Positions 56,281 to 64,000 of a DNA stretch of 64,000 nt are shown one piece after another. The position numbers and the translations under genes are program-made. Below the pieces are notes generated by a model, which worked only from the letters and a program-made list of their open reading frames with translations, ran no database searches and had not been told where the DNA came from. Positions within the stretch are counted from its first letter, which is position 1; each line of letters opens with the position of its first letter. The DNA comes from Prorocentrum cordatum (lineage: Eukaryota; Sar; Dinophyceae; Prorocentrales; Prorocentraceae): positions 431,001 to 495,000 of the forward strand of contig CAUYUJ010022415.1 of assembly GCA_963575745.1 (NCBI GenBank), in the 5' to 3' direction.

Positions 56281-56792
56281 CCCAGCCGCTGTGCCTGGAG
56301 CTGCTCGCGGGTGCCAAGGGCCTGTCCAAGGCTTTGCTAAGGCGAGGCTGGCAGGCCAGGACCTGGGAGCTTCGTGACTCGCCTGAGCAGGATTTGACCC
56401 GAGAGAGAGTGGTGCGTGCTGTGCTCAGTCTGGCGCCTGTCGCGCGCTATGTCCATCTTGGCACGCCATGCAGCAGTTGTTCAGGAGCGCGGGGAGGCAA
56501 ATTGGGATCGCCTGGCGGTCCCCTGCGATCGCGTCAGTTCCCCACTGGCCTTCCTAACCTCCCTCCTCTTGATGCTAAGAAAGTGCGCGTCGGCAACGCG
56601 CTCAAAGCCACAGTGAGAGTAGTGCGAGCTTGTATCAGGCTTGGCGTTGTCACTTCTGTTGGGGAACCCAGATCGTCATGGCTGCGGAGGCAACCACGGG
56701 TGCAAGAACTATTGCGCAGGGCTCACGTCACGAATACAGTGTATTGCAAATTTGGCATGCCGTGGCGAAAACACACGTCGATAGCACGGTAA
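56281..56792 (+). pseudogene. methyltransferase-like domain downstream of recombinase relic
   Basis: About 170 codons follow the recombinase in the frame that began at 55,752: LCLELLAGAKGLSKALLRRG (motif I-like LELLAG), SPEQDLTRERVVRAVL, YVHLGTPCSSCSGARGG (Pro-Cys motif), VRVGNALKATVRVVRACIRL, VGEPRSSWLRRQP and YCKFGMPWRKHTSIAR, ending at TAA. The order LELxxG - PCSS - GN - (E)P.SSW - C.FG.PW.K.T parallels the modules at 22.5-23.2 kb and 45.7-46.3 kb, but the HxH...YPxxL end is missing. A GGTAAGCC at the stop could be a splice donor. It was probably part of the same element as the recombinase. Activity is doubtful. Confidence 0.6.
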
Positions 56793-57868
56793 GCCTAATA
56801 TGATCAAGCCTCTGCGCGCACAGTGTAGCAATGCGACATGTGTATTTTTTCAAGAAAACAGCACCAAGTCCTGGAAGGCAAAGCGACAGGATGAAAGCTG
56901 TGGACACACGTTGCAGAACCTTACCCACCTCCCCTCCTCTCTCTCTATGGTTAGATTGTGTCGACAGCAGTTTAGGTAGATTTTTTGTTTGAGCCTGCCA
57001 CCTCCTATACGATACTGCCATCAAACCGATGGTACGATGAGAAAATTGGAGCTGGCTTGAGAAGGCTCAATCAAGCCCGCGGAGAGACCATCGGGCTGGG
57101 AGCATGCGGGGCCTCTCCCCTGAGCTCTATTGGCCCACAAGGGATGGCCAGGGCCCATGGAATCCCACCCTGGCTTCTATCTAGTATGCCGCAGTTGGGC
57201 CCATGCTAGATTGGCCAAGGATGGCGGCAACCACAGCGAACAAGTTACATATTGAGATAAGAGTCGCAGCGCCAGTCGGCCAGTCTGCGAGGCATTGCTT
57301 GCGGAAGCTGCCACGATCAATACAGCGCTTTGCAGCAACACAGCTCACATATACTGGCTACAAGATTCTCAATCGAGCATTCGCCTCGTTGGGGCGCGTT
57401 CGAATGCTTGCTGCTGCCTTGCATGCTTTAAGTAGTTTTCTATCCTACTCCTACTCCTGCTCCTTGTGCTCCACATCGTCCTCCTCTGGGCAAGGCCGAC
57501 AGCTATCGCAGCCTCTACAGCGATGCAACCAAAATGCCAAGTGTTATTGGCCGTGCCGGCTACTGATTTGCAACGACACCGCAATGGCAACAAAAAACAC
57601 AAGTAGTGAAACACCGAAATACTGGCAGTGCCTAGCGGGCGCTCACCGGCGCGCTGTCCGCTACGAAAAACACTGCCTGCACCAGCAGCCATGATGCAAT
57701 AAAATAGGACACAAGTCTTGCGCCACAATACAGTAAAAATGGCGAACGCATTTCAGGAACCTGCTGGCCCGCCAGTGGTGCCACCAAGTTGCGAGGCACC
57801 AAGCTGTGCTCCTGAGTTCCTGACTTGTTAAACGATGTCATGTTTTTATATACAGCGAGTTACCAGGG
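56793..57868. other. intergenic, no recognisable gene
   Basis: Comparatively AT-rich unique sequence between the recombinase relic and the 3' end of the minus-strand mucin-like gene. Short ORFs at 57203-57694 (+) and 57369-57728 (-) overlap and lack recognisable motifs. The last 30 bases before 57868 would be 3' untranslated sequence of the minus-strand gene. Confidence 0.4.
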
Positions 57869-60800
57869 TTAGGGGTCCAGCCCGAAGATCCGCCTGCCGG
57901 CGTGCGCCGCGGGGCACGCGCCGTCGAGCGACGGGGCGCCCACGGAGACCACGGAGCGGCTGCCGCCCACGGAGACCACGGAGCGGTCCTCGTCCGCGGG
58001 GTGCCCGAGGTCCACGGACACAATGGAGCACTGGTCGTCCAGGGAGTCGCTGTCGTCGACGAACCCCTCCGAGTCGTCGCAGTCGGGCGCCGCCGCCGAG
58101 AAGAGCCGGCCCAGCTGAGGCACCACGATCCACTTGGAGGCTTGCACGAACGGCATCTCATCCGGGTCCTCGACCAGCGCGCGCTGCGAAGGCTGCCTGG
58201 CGGCGCCGCCCGGGCCCGCCGCGGCCTCGCCGGCGTCGGCCACCTGCTGGGCCTTGCCGCGCTTCTTCGGGCGCGGCGTGGGCGAGCGCGGCTTGGGCGA
58301 GCGCTGGCGTGGGCGGGGGCCCACGCCAGCGGGCGGCCTCGCAGCCGCGGCCTGTGCTCCAGCGCTGGCCGAGCCCGCGTTCGCCGAGCTGGGGTCGCCC
58401 TCGGGCGGCTTGTCGCCCTCGAAGCGGACGGAGAGCTTCTCGGACCTGGCGCTGGCCGCCGACCCGGCGGCGCCCAACGGGCCCACCGGGATCCCCGGGA
58501 CCTCCGCGTCCCTGACATGATCCCCCGCTTGCCGACGATGGGAGCGCCAGCCTCGCAACAGAAGCAAAGACCCGCACCCGATAAAAACCACACCTGAAAT
58601 GACGATGCCGACAATAATCGAATTGGCCTCGTCCTCGAGACCAGCGTCGATTGTATCCTCTGGCAAGGTGACGCTCGGCACGTTGATGGCGATTGCCGTG
58701 ATTCCCGTCACGGCGACCTCGTACACTCCGTCCCCGACCTCCACGTCGATGTTCGCTTGCAACAAAGACGTGAAAGAGCTGATATCCACACTGTCCAAGG
58801 ACGCCTGCATGGCGGCAAGATCCGGGATGTCGGCCGGAGCATCCGCTGGCACAGATACGCTGTACTCCACCACAAGGCTGCCGCTGGAGAGCCCGCGCGT
58901 AGGGGCCCGGAGCCTTCGAGACTGCGCAAACCAGGTGCTGACGTAACTCGCGGACGTGCCCACCACCTGAGCGATCGTAGCGCCAATTGAGTTCAACACC
59001 TTCAATGCATCTGGGCCGTTCCGGACCGCCTCCGGATCCACGAACAGCAAGCCGATCGACCCAATTATTTGAGGGGGCGCCCGAATGCTCGCAGTGCTCA
59101 CAGTGGTCGGAGTGTTGCTGCTTTCGGTAGTACTCATGGTGGTCGAAGTGGTTCTGCTTCTCGTGGTCCAAGTCGAAGACCCAGAACTGACACTGCTGCT
59201 CTGTGTCGTGCTGGTCTCGGATGCACTCGTCAAGGTGCTGCTGCTTGTGGTGTTGCTCTCGGAAACACTCGTCAGGGTGCTGCTGCCTGTGGTGCTGGTC
59301 TCGGATACACTCGTCAGGGTGCTGCTCCCTGTGATACTGGTCTCGGATGCGCTCGTCAAGGTGCTGCTCGGTGTTGAGCTGGTCTCGGATGCGCTCGTCA
59401 GGGTGGTGCTATGCGTTGTGCCCGTTTCAGAGGTTGTGCTCGTGAGAGTTCTGGTGCCTGAGGTGGCCGTGATGGTATGAGCGGTGGTGGTCAGGGTGGA
59501 ACTGCTCGTCTGGCTTACGCTTGTAGATGCGCTGGTGGTTGAGGTGGCCGTGCTGGTATGAGCGGTGGTGGTCAGGGTGAAACTGCTCGTCTGGCTTATG
59601 CTTGTAAATGTGCCGGTGGTTGAGGTGACACTGCTCGTCTGGCTTACGCTTGTAAGTGTTCTGGTGAATGTACTCGTCTGGGTAGTGCTCGTGCTTACTG
59701 TTGTCACGGTGGCGGTAATTATCAGTTTAACTGGGTCTGTGTACGCCAGGGTTGTCGAATTTAGCGTCACGTTCAAACTTTCCAAGGCGCTGCCCAGATC
59801 CGACCCAAAGCGTTCGAGGGCACTGGAGTTTGTACTGTTTGCAGACATCTTGACAGCGACTGCGTACACCTGGTCGACAGTGCCCTCATCTGCAACAATC
59901 ATAAAATCTACCTGCCAGCTGGTGGTTGAGCCTGCGAGCTCTCGGGTCACGATGGGCGAAGTACCCGCCGTGACAGTCACAGTCATAATGTCCTCGGCCA
60001 CTGAATATGTTGCAGTCAAAACTGCGACCACAGCAGCTTCCACCTGAGTTGCCGTGCCTGTGCTGTCGAAAGACAAAGAGCTGCTCAAGGAATAAAGCGG
60101 GGTCGTAGTGGTTGTCTGTGTCGTCGAGGAAGCTGTGCTGGAAGTGCTGGTTGTGCTCGTCAGGCTGGTGGTGCTCGACTGGCTTGCGCTCGTGAGTGAG
60201 CGGGTAGTCGTGGAGGTGGCCGAGCTGGTGGCGGTAATCGTCGTGTTCGTCAGGGTGGTGGTGCTCGTCTGGCTTGTGATCGTTGCAGAGGTGGATGTCA
60301 AGGTGGTAGTACTCGTCTGGCTGGCGCTTGTGAGAGTGCTGGTTGAAGAAGTGGCCGTGCTGGTGGCGGTGATCGTCGTGTTCGTCGGGGTGGTGGTGCT
60401 CGTCTGGCTTGTGATCGTTGCAGAGGTGGATGTCAGGGTGGTGGTACTCGTCTGGCTTGCGCTTGTGAGAGTGCTGGTTGAAGCAGTGGCCGTGCTGGTG
60501 GCGGTGATCGTCGTGTTCGTCGGGGTGGTGGTGCTCGTCTGGCTTGTGCTCGTTGCAAAGGTGGATGTCAGGGTGGTGGTACTCGTCTGGCTTGCGCTTG
60601 TGAGAGTGCTGGTTGAAGAAGCGGCCGTGCTGGTGGCTGTGATCGTCGTGTTCGTCGGGGTGGTGGTGCTCGTCTGGCTTGTGCTCGTTGCAGAGGTGGA
60701 TGTCAGGGTGGTGGTGCTCGTCTGGCTTGCGCTCGTGAGAGTGCTGAGCGAAGAAGCGGCTGTGCTGGTGGCGGCGACGGTAGTGATTGTATGCGACGTC

Positions 60801-63379
60801 GAAGAAGTTGCACTGGGAATGATGATTGCGCTTACCGAGGTGGTGGTGCTCGTCTGGCTTGTGCTTAGGAGTGTACGGGCGAGTGTGGTCGTGAACATGG
60901 TTGTTAGGGAAAGGGTGCTTGTGTGGCTAGTGGACGTTACTGTGCTGCCTGTCCGGGCTGTGCTCGTTACAGAGGTGGATGTCAGGGTGGTGGTACTCGT
61001 CTGGCTTGTGCTTGTGAGAGTGCCGGTTGAAGAAGTGGCCATGCTGGTGGAAGTGCTGGCGGAAAAGGCTCGTGTGGTACTGCTTGACTCTGTGGTAGTC
61101 GACCCAGTGGTGCTCGACTCTGTCGTGCTGCCCAGCGTGGTGCTCGACCCAGTGGTACTCGACTCAGTCGTGCTTGTCAAGGTGGTACTGCTTGACTCTG
61201 TGGTGCTCGAACCTGGGGTGCTCGACTCTGTCGTGCTGGTCAATGTGATGCTACTTCGTCCAGTGGTAGTCGACCCAGTGGTGCTCGACTCCGTCGTGCT
61301 GCCCAGCGTGGTGCTCGACCCAGTGATACTCGAATCAGTCGTGGTGGTCAGAGTGGTACTGCTTGACTCTGTGGTGTTCGAACCTGGGGTGCTCGACTCT
61401 GTCGTGCTGGTCAACGTGATGCTACTTCGTTCCGTGGTAGTCGACCCAGTGGTGCTCGACTCCGTCGTGCTGCCCAGCGTGGTGCTCGACTCGGTGGTAC
61501 TCGACTCAATCGTGCTGGTCAGCGTGGTACTGCTTGACTCTGTGGTGCTCGAACCTGGGGTGCTCGACTCTGTCGTGCTGGTCAATGTGATGCTATTCTG
61601 TTCCGTGGTAGTCGACCCAGTGGTGCTCGACCCTGTCGTGCTGCCCAGCGTGGTGCTCGACCCAGTGGTACTCGACTCAGTCGTGCTGGTCAACGTGGTA
61701 CTGCTTGACTCTGTGGTGCTCGAACCGGTGGTGCTCGAATCCATCGTGCTGGTCAATGTGGTGCTGATTCGTTCCGTGGTAGTCGACCCAGTGGTGCTCG
61801 ACTCTGTCGTGCTGCCAAGCGTGGTGCTCGGCCAAGTGGCACTCGACTCAGTCGTGCTGGTCAGCGTGGTACTGCTTGACTCTGTGGTGCTCAAACCTGA
61901 GGTGCTCGACTCTGTCGTGTTGATCAATGTGATGCTACTTCGTTCCGTGGTAGTCGACCCAGTGGTGCTCGACTCTGTCGTGCTGCCCAGCGAGGTGCCC
62001 GATCCAGTGGTACTCGCCTCAGTGGTGCTGGTCAACGTGGTACTGCTTGACTCTGTGGTGCTCGAACCTGGGGTGCTCGACTCTGTCGTGCTGGTCAATG
62101 TGGTGCTACTTCGTTCCGTGGCAGTCGGCCCAGCGGTACTCGACTCTGTCGTGCTGCCCAGCGTGGTGCTCGACCCAGTGGTACTCGACTCAGTCGTGCT
62201 GGTCAGCGTGGTACTGCTTGACTCTGTGGTGCTCGAACCTGGGGTGCTCGACTCTGTCGTGCTGGTCAATGTGGTGCTACTTCGTTCCAAGGTAGTCGAC
62301 CCAGCGGTGCTCGACTCCGTCGTGCTGCCCAGCGTGGTGCTCGACCCAATGATACTCGAATCAGTCGTGCTGGTCAGCGTGGTACTGCTTGACTCTGTGG
62401 TGCTCGAACCTGGGGTGCTCGACTCTGTCGTGCTGGTCAATGTGATGCTACGTCGTTCCGTGGTAGTCGACCCAGTGGTGCTCGACTCTGTCGTGCTGCC
62501 CAGCGTGGTGCTCGACCCAATGGTGCTCGACCCTGTCGTGCTGCCCAGCGTTGTGCTCGACTCGGTGGTACTCGACTCAGTAGTGCTGGTCAACGTGGTA
62601 CTGCTTGACTCTGTGGTGCTCGAACCTGTGGTGCTCGACTCTGTCGTGCTGGTCAATATGATGCTACGTCGTTCCGTGGTAGTCGACCCAGTGGTGCTCG
62701 ACTCTGTGGTGGTGGTCAGCGTGGTACTGCTTGACGCTGTGATGCTCGAACCTGTGGTGCTCGACTCAATCGTGCTGGTCAATGTGATGCTGCTTCGTTC
62801 CGTGGTAGTCGACCCAATGGTGCTCGACCCTGTCGTGCTGCCCAGCGTGGTGCTCGACCCTGTGGCACTCGACTCTGCCGTGGTGGTCAGCGTGGTACTG
62901 CTCGAACCTGTGGTGCTCGACTCAGTCGTGCTGGTCAACGGGGTACTGCTTGACTCTGTGGTGCTCGAACCTGTGGTACTCGACTCAGTCGTGCTGGTCA
63001 AAGTGGTACTGCTTGACTCTGTGGTGCTCGAACCTGTGGTACTCGACTCAGTCGTGCTGGTCAACGTGGTACTGCTTGACTCTGTGGTGCTCGAACCTGT
63101 GGTACTCGACTCAGTCGTGCTGGTCAAAGTGGTACTGCTCGACTCTGTCGTGCTCGAACCTGTGGCACTCGACTCAGTCGTGCTGGTCAACGTGGTACTG
63201 CTCGACTCTGTGGTGCTCGACCCAGTGGTGCTCGACTCTGTCGTGGTGTTCAGCGTGGTACTGCTTGACGCTGTGATGCTCGAACCTGTGGTACTCGACT
63301 CAGTCGTGCTGGTCAACGTGGTACTGCTTGACTCTGTGGTGCTCGAACCTGTGGTACTCGACTCAGTCGTGCTGGTCAA
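57869..63379 (-). CDS. mucin-like Ser/Thr-repeat type I membrane protein (N-terminus beyond window)
   Basis: 1836 codons on the minus strand. Residues 1 to about 1090 are Ser/Thr repeats: 21-residue units (STTESSTTGSSTTESSSTTL plus T) near the right end, then GSTTESSTTGSTTTERSS and TSTSQTSTTTLTS variants. They are probable O-glycosylation stalks. Two non-repeat, Asn-containing segments look globular: about 1095-1225 (YSVAEDIMTVTVTAGTSPIV...; SEA-like in size) and about 1440-1580. One membrane segment (SIIVGIVISGVVFIGCGSLL, about 1585-1606) is followed by RGWRSHRR and a 230-residue tail with Pro/Arg-rich (RQRSPKPRSPTPRPKKRGK) and acidic (DCDDSEGFVDDSDSLDDQCS) parts. The topology suggests a large cell-surface glycoprotein. 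The nominal start is not an ATG; the repeats continue out of frame to the window edge. Confidence 0.65.
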   Translation of the reverse strand: MTSTTESSTTGSSTTESSSTTLTSTTESSTTGSSITASSSTTLNTTTESSTTGSSTTESSSTTLTSTTESSATGSSTTESSSTTLTSTTESSTTGSSTTESSSTTLTSTTESSTTGSSTTESSSTTLTSTTESSTTGSSTTESSSTPLTSTTESSTTGSSSTTLTTTAESSATGSSTTLGSTTGSSTIGSTTTERSSITLTSTIESSTTGSSITASSSTTLTTTTESSTTGSTTTERRSIILTSTTESSTTGSSTTESSSTTLTSTTESSTTESSTTLGSTTGSSTIGSSTTLGSTTESSTTGSTTTERRSITLTSTTESSTPGSSTTESSSTTLTSTTDSSIIGSSTTLGSTTESSTAGSTTLERSSTTLTSTTESSTPGSSTTESSSTTLTSTTESSTTGSSTTLGSTTESSTAGPTATERSSTTLTSTTESSTPGSSTTESSSTTLTSTTEASTTGSGTSLGSTTESSTTGSTTTERSSITLINTTESSTSGLSTTESSSTTLTSTTESSATWPSTTLGSTTESSTTGSTTTERISTTLTSTMDSSTTGSSTTESSSTTLTSTTESSTTGSSTTLGSTTGSSTTGSTTTEQNSITLTSTTESSTPGSSTTESSSTTLTSTIESSTTESSTTLGSTTESSTTGSTTTERSSITLTSTTESSTPGSNTTESSSTTLTTTTDSSITGSSTTLGSTTESSTTGSTTTGRSSITLTSTTESSTPGSSTTESSSTTLTSTTESSTTGSSTTLGSTTESSTTGSTTTESSSTTRAFSASTSTSMATSSTGTLTSTSQTSTTTLTSTSVTSTARTGSTVTSTSHTSTLSLTTMFTTTLARTLLSTSQTSTTTSVSAIIIPSATSSTSHTITTVAATSTAASSLSTLTSASQTSTTTLTSTSATSTSQTSTTTPTNTTITATSTAASSTSTLTSASQTSTTTLTSTFATSTSQTSTTTPTNTTITATSTATASTSTLTSASQTSTTTLTSTSATITSQTSTTTPTNTTITATSTATSSTSTLTSASQTSTTTLTSTSATITSQTSTTTLTNTTITATSSATSTTTRSLTSASQSSTTSLTSTTSTSSTASSTTQTTTTTPLYSLSSSLSFDSTGTATQVEAAVVAVLTATYSVAEDIMTVTVTAGTSPIVTRELAGSTTSWQVDFMIVADEGTVDQVYAVAVKMSANSTNSSALERFGSDLGSALESLNVTLNSTTLAYTDPVKLIITATVTTVSTSTTQTSTFTRTLTSVSQTSSVTSTTGTFTSISQTSSFTLTTTAHTSTATSTTSASTSVSQTSSSTLTTTAHTITATSGTRTLTSTTSETGTTHSTTLTSASETSSTPSSTLTSASETSITGSSTLTSVSETSTTGSSTLTSVSESNTTSSSTLTSASETSTTQSSSVSSGSSTWTTRSRTTSTTMSTTESSNTPTTVSTASIRAPPQIIGSIGLLFVDPEAVRNGPDALKVLNSIGATIAQVVGTSASYVSTWFAQSRRLRAPTRGLSSGSLVVEYSVSVPADAPADIPDLAAMQASLDSVDISSFTSLLQANIDVEVGDGVYEVAVTGITAIAINVPSVTLPEDTIDAGLEDEANSIIVGIVISGVVFIGCGSLLLLRGWRSHRRQAGDHVRDAEVPGIPVGPLGAAGSAASARSEKLSVRFEGDKPPEGDPSSANAGSASAGAQAAAARPPAGVGPRPRQRSPKPRSPTPRPKKRGKAQQVADAGEAAAGPGGAARQPSQRALVEDPDEMPFVQASKWIVVPQLGRLFSAAAPDCDDSEGFVDDSDSLDDQCSIVSVDLGHPADEDRSVVSVGGSRSVVSVGAPSLDGACPAAHAGRRIFGLDP

Positions 63380-64000
63380 AGTGGCACTGCTTGACTCTGT
63401 GGCTCGAACCTGTGGACTGCTTGGTACTCGCTCGAACCTGTGGTCGAGTCAACGTGGTACTGCTTGACTCTGTGGTGCTCGAACCTGTGGTACTCGACTC
63501 AGTCGTGCTGGTCAACGTGGTACTGCTTGACTCTGTGGTGCTCGAACCTGTGGTACTCGACTCAGTCGTGCTGGTCAACGTGGTACTGCTTGACTCTGTG
63601 GTGCTCGAACCTGTGGTACTCGACTCAGTCGTGCTGGTCAAGTGGTACTGCTTGACTCTGTGGTGCTCGAACCTACTCGACTCAGGCGTGCTGGTCAACG
63701 TGGAAGTGCTTGAATCTGTGGTGCTCGAACCTGTGGTACTCGACTCAGTCGTGCTGGTCAACGTGGTACTGCATGCCTCTGTGGTGCTCGAACCTGTGGT
63801 GCTCGACTCAGTCGTGCTGGTCAACGTGGTACTGCTTGACTCTGTGGTGCTCGAACCTGTGGTACTCGACTCAGTCGTGCTGGTCAAGTGGTACTGCTTA
63901 ACTGTGGTGCTCGAACCTGTGGTACTCCTGGTACGTGGTACTGCTTGACTCTGTGGTGCTCGAACCTGTGGTACTCGACTCAGTCGTGCTGGTCAACGTG
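63380..64000 (-). CDS. continuation of mucin-like repeats, frame broken
   Basis: The same 63-bp (21-residue) repeat continues to the window edge, but indels near 63,395-63,450, 63,640-63,680 and 63,895-63,930 shift the frame. A second minus-strand frame is open at 63363-63887. Possible explanations are repeat decay, an unrecognised intron or collapse/errors in a repeat that is hard to sequence. The gene's true start lies outside the window. Confidence 0.5.

Noticed and set aside
60108-63467. 1119-codon + strand ORF (VVLDSVVLVNVVLLDS repeats)
   Set aside because: Antisense of the Ser/Thr-repeat gene. The minus-strand reading has globular segments, a membrane helix and a tail; the + reading is repeat only.

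Overview
The window reads as GC-rich nuclear DNA from a dinoflagellate (Symbiodiniaceae/Polarella/Prorocentrum-like); this is an inference. The grounds are: several relic or near-intact retroelements of types familiar from dinoflagellates; repeated capture of methyltransferase-like domains by those elements; very large amounts of tandem repeat; polypyrimidine-rich intron-like stretches; and one very long Ser/Thr repeat membrane protein. No bacterial operon structure, rRNA, complete tRNA, CRISPR array or spliced-leader gene was seen.

Layout. 1-2.2 kb: a GGT/GTG tract, then a 77-bp tandem array. 2.2-6.1 kb: a broken non-LTR retrotransposon (coiled-coil/RRM-like ORF1; endonuclease-RT ORF2), apparently inserted into a member of the array family, whose tail reappears at 6.13-6.21 kb. 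6.2-12.9 kb: decayed repeats and simple sequence with no convincing gene. 12.96-16.3 kb: 17-18-bp minisatellites, first in one orientation and then in the other, plus a 108-120-bp repeat.

16.3-30.1 kb (minus strand): a tyrosine-recombinase retroelement of the DIRS order. It has a long Gag-like ORF, a second Gag-like region, an N-terminal methyltransferase-like module, RT-RNase H with all catalytic residues, a second MTase-like region, and a tyrosine recombinase with R-K-H-R-W-Y intact. It is bounded by split direct repeats (A - ORFs - B A B), the layout known for Ngaro/PAT elements.

30.1-41.1 kb: weakly coding or repetitive DNA with three more members of the 77-bp array family. Two face each other as an inverted pair. 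Each carries the same head motif, and complete ones carry the same tail. 41.1-51.1 kb (minus strand): a Ty1/copia LTR retrotransposon with TG...CA LTRs, an initiator-Met-type primer site, Gag with a CCHC knuckle, protease, a zinc-ribbon-like module, an MTase-like module, integrase (HHCC, D-D-E), RT and RNase H. A few single-base frameshifts break it.

51.1-56.8 kb: fragments of another tyrosine-recombinase gene with a downstream MTase-like domain. It is broken by nonsense codons and a frameshift, and its N-terminal and catalytic halves are separated by 3.3 kb containing a LINE-endonuclease-like piece and a Gly/Lys-rich ORF. 57.9-64 kb (minus strand): the best host-gene candidate, a mucin-like type I membrane protein with long Ser/Thr repeats, one transmembrane segment and a basic/acidic tail. 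It runs off the right edge.

Overall the window is a nested graveyard of mobile elements in tandem repeats. The unifying biology is methyltransferase-like modules carried by three different classes of element, together with stop codons of the kind that cytosine deamination produces.
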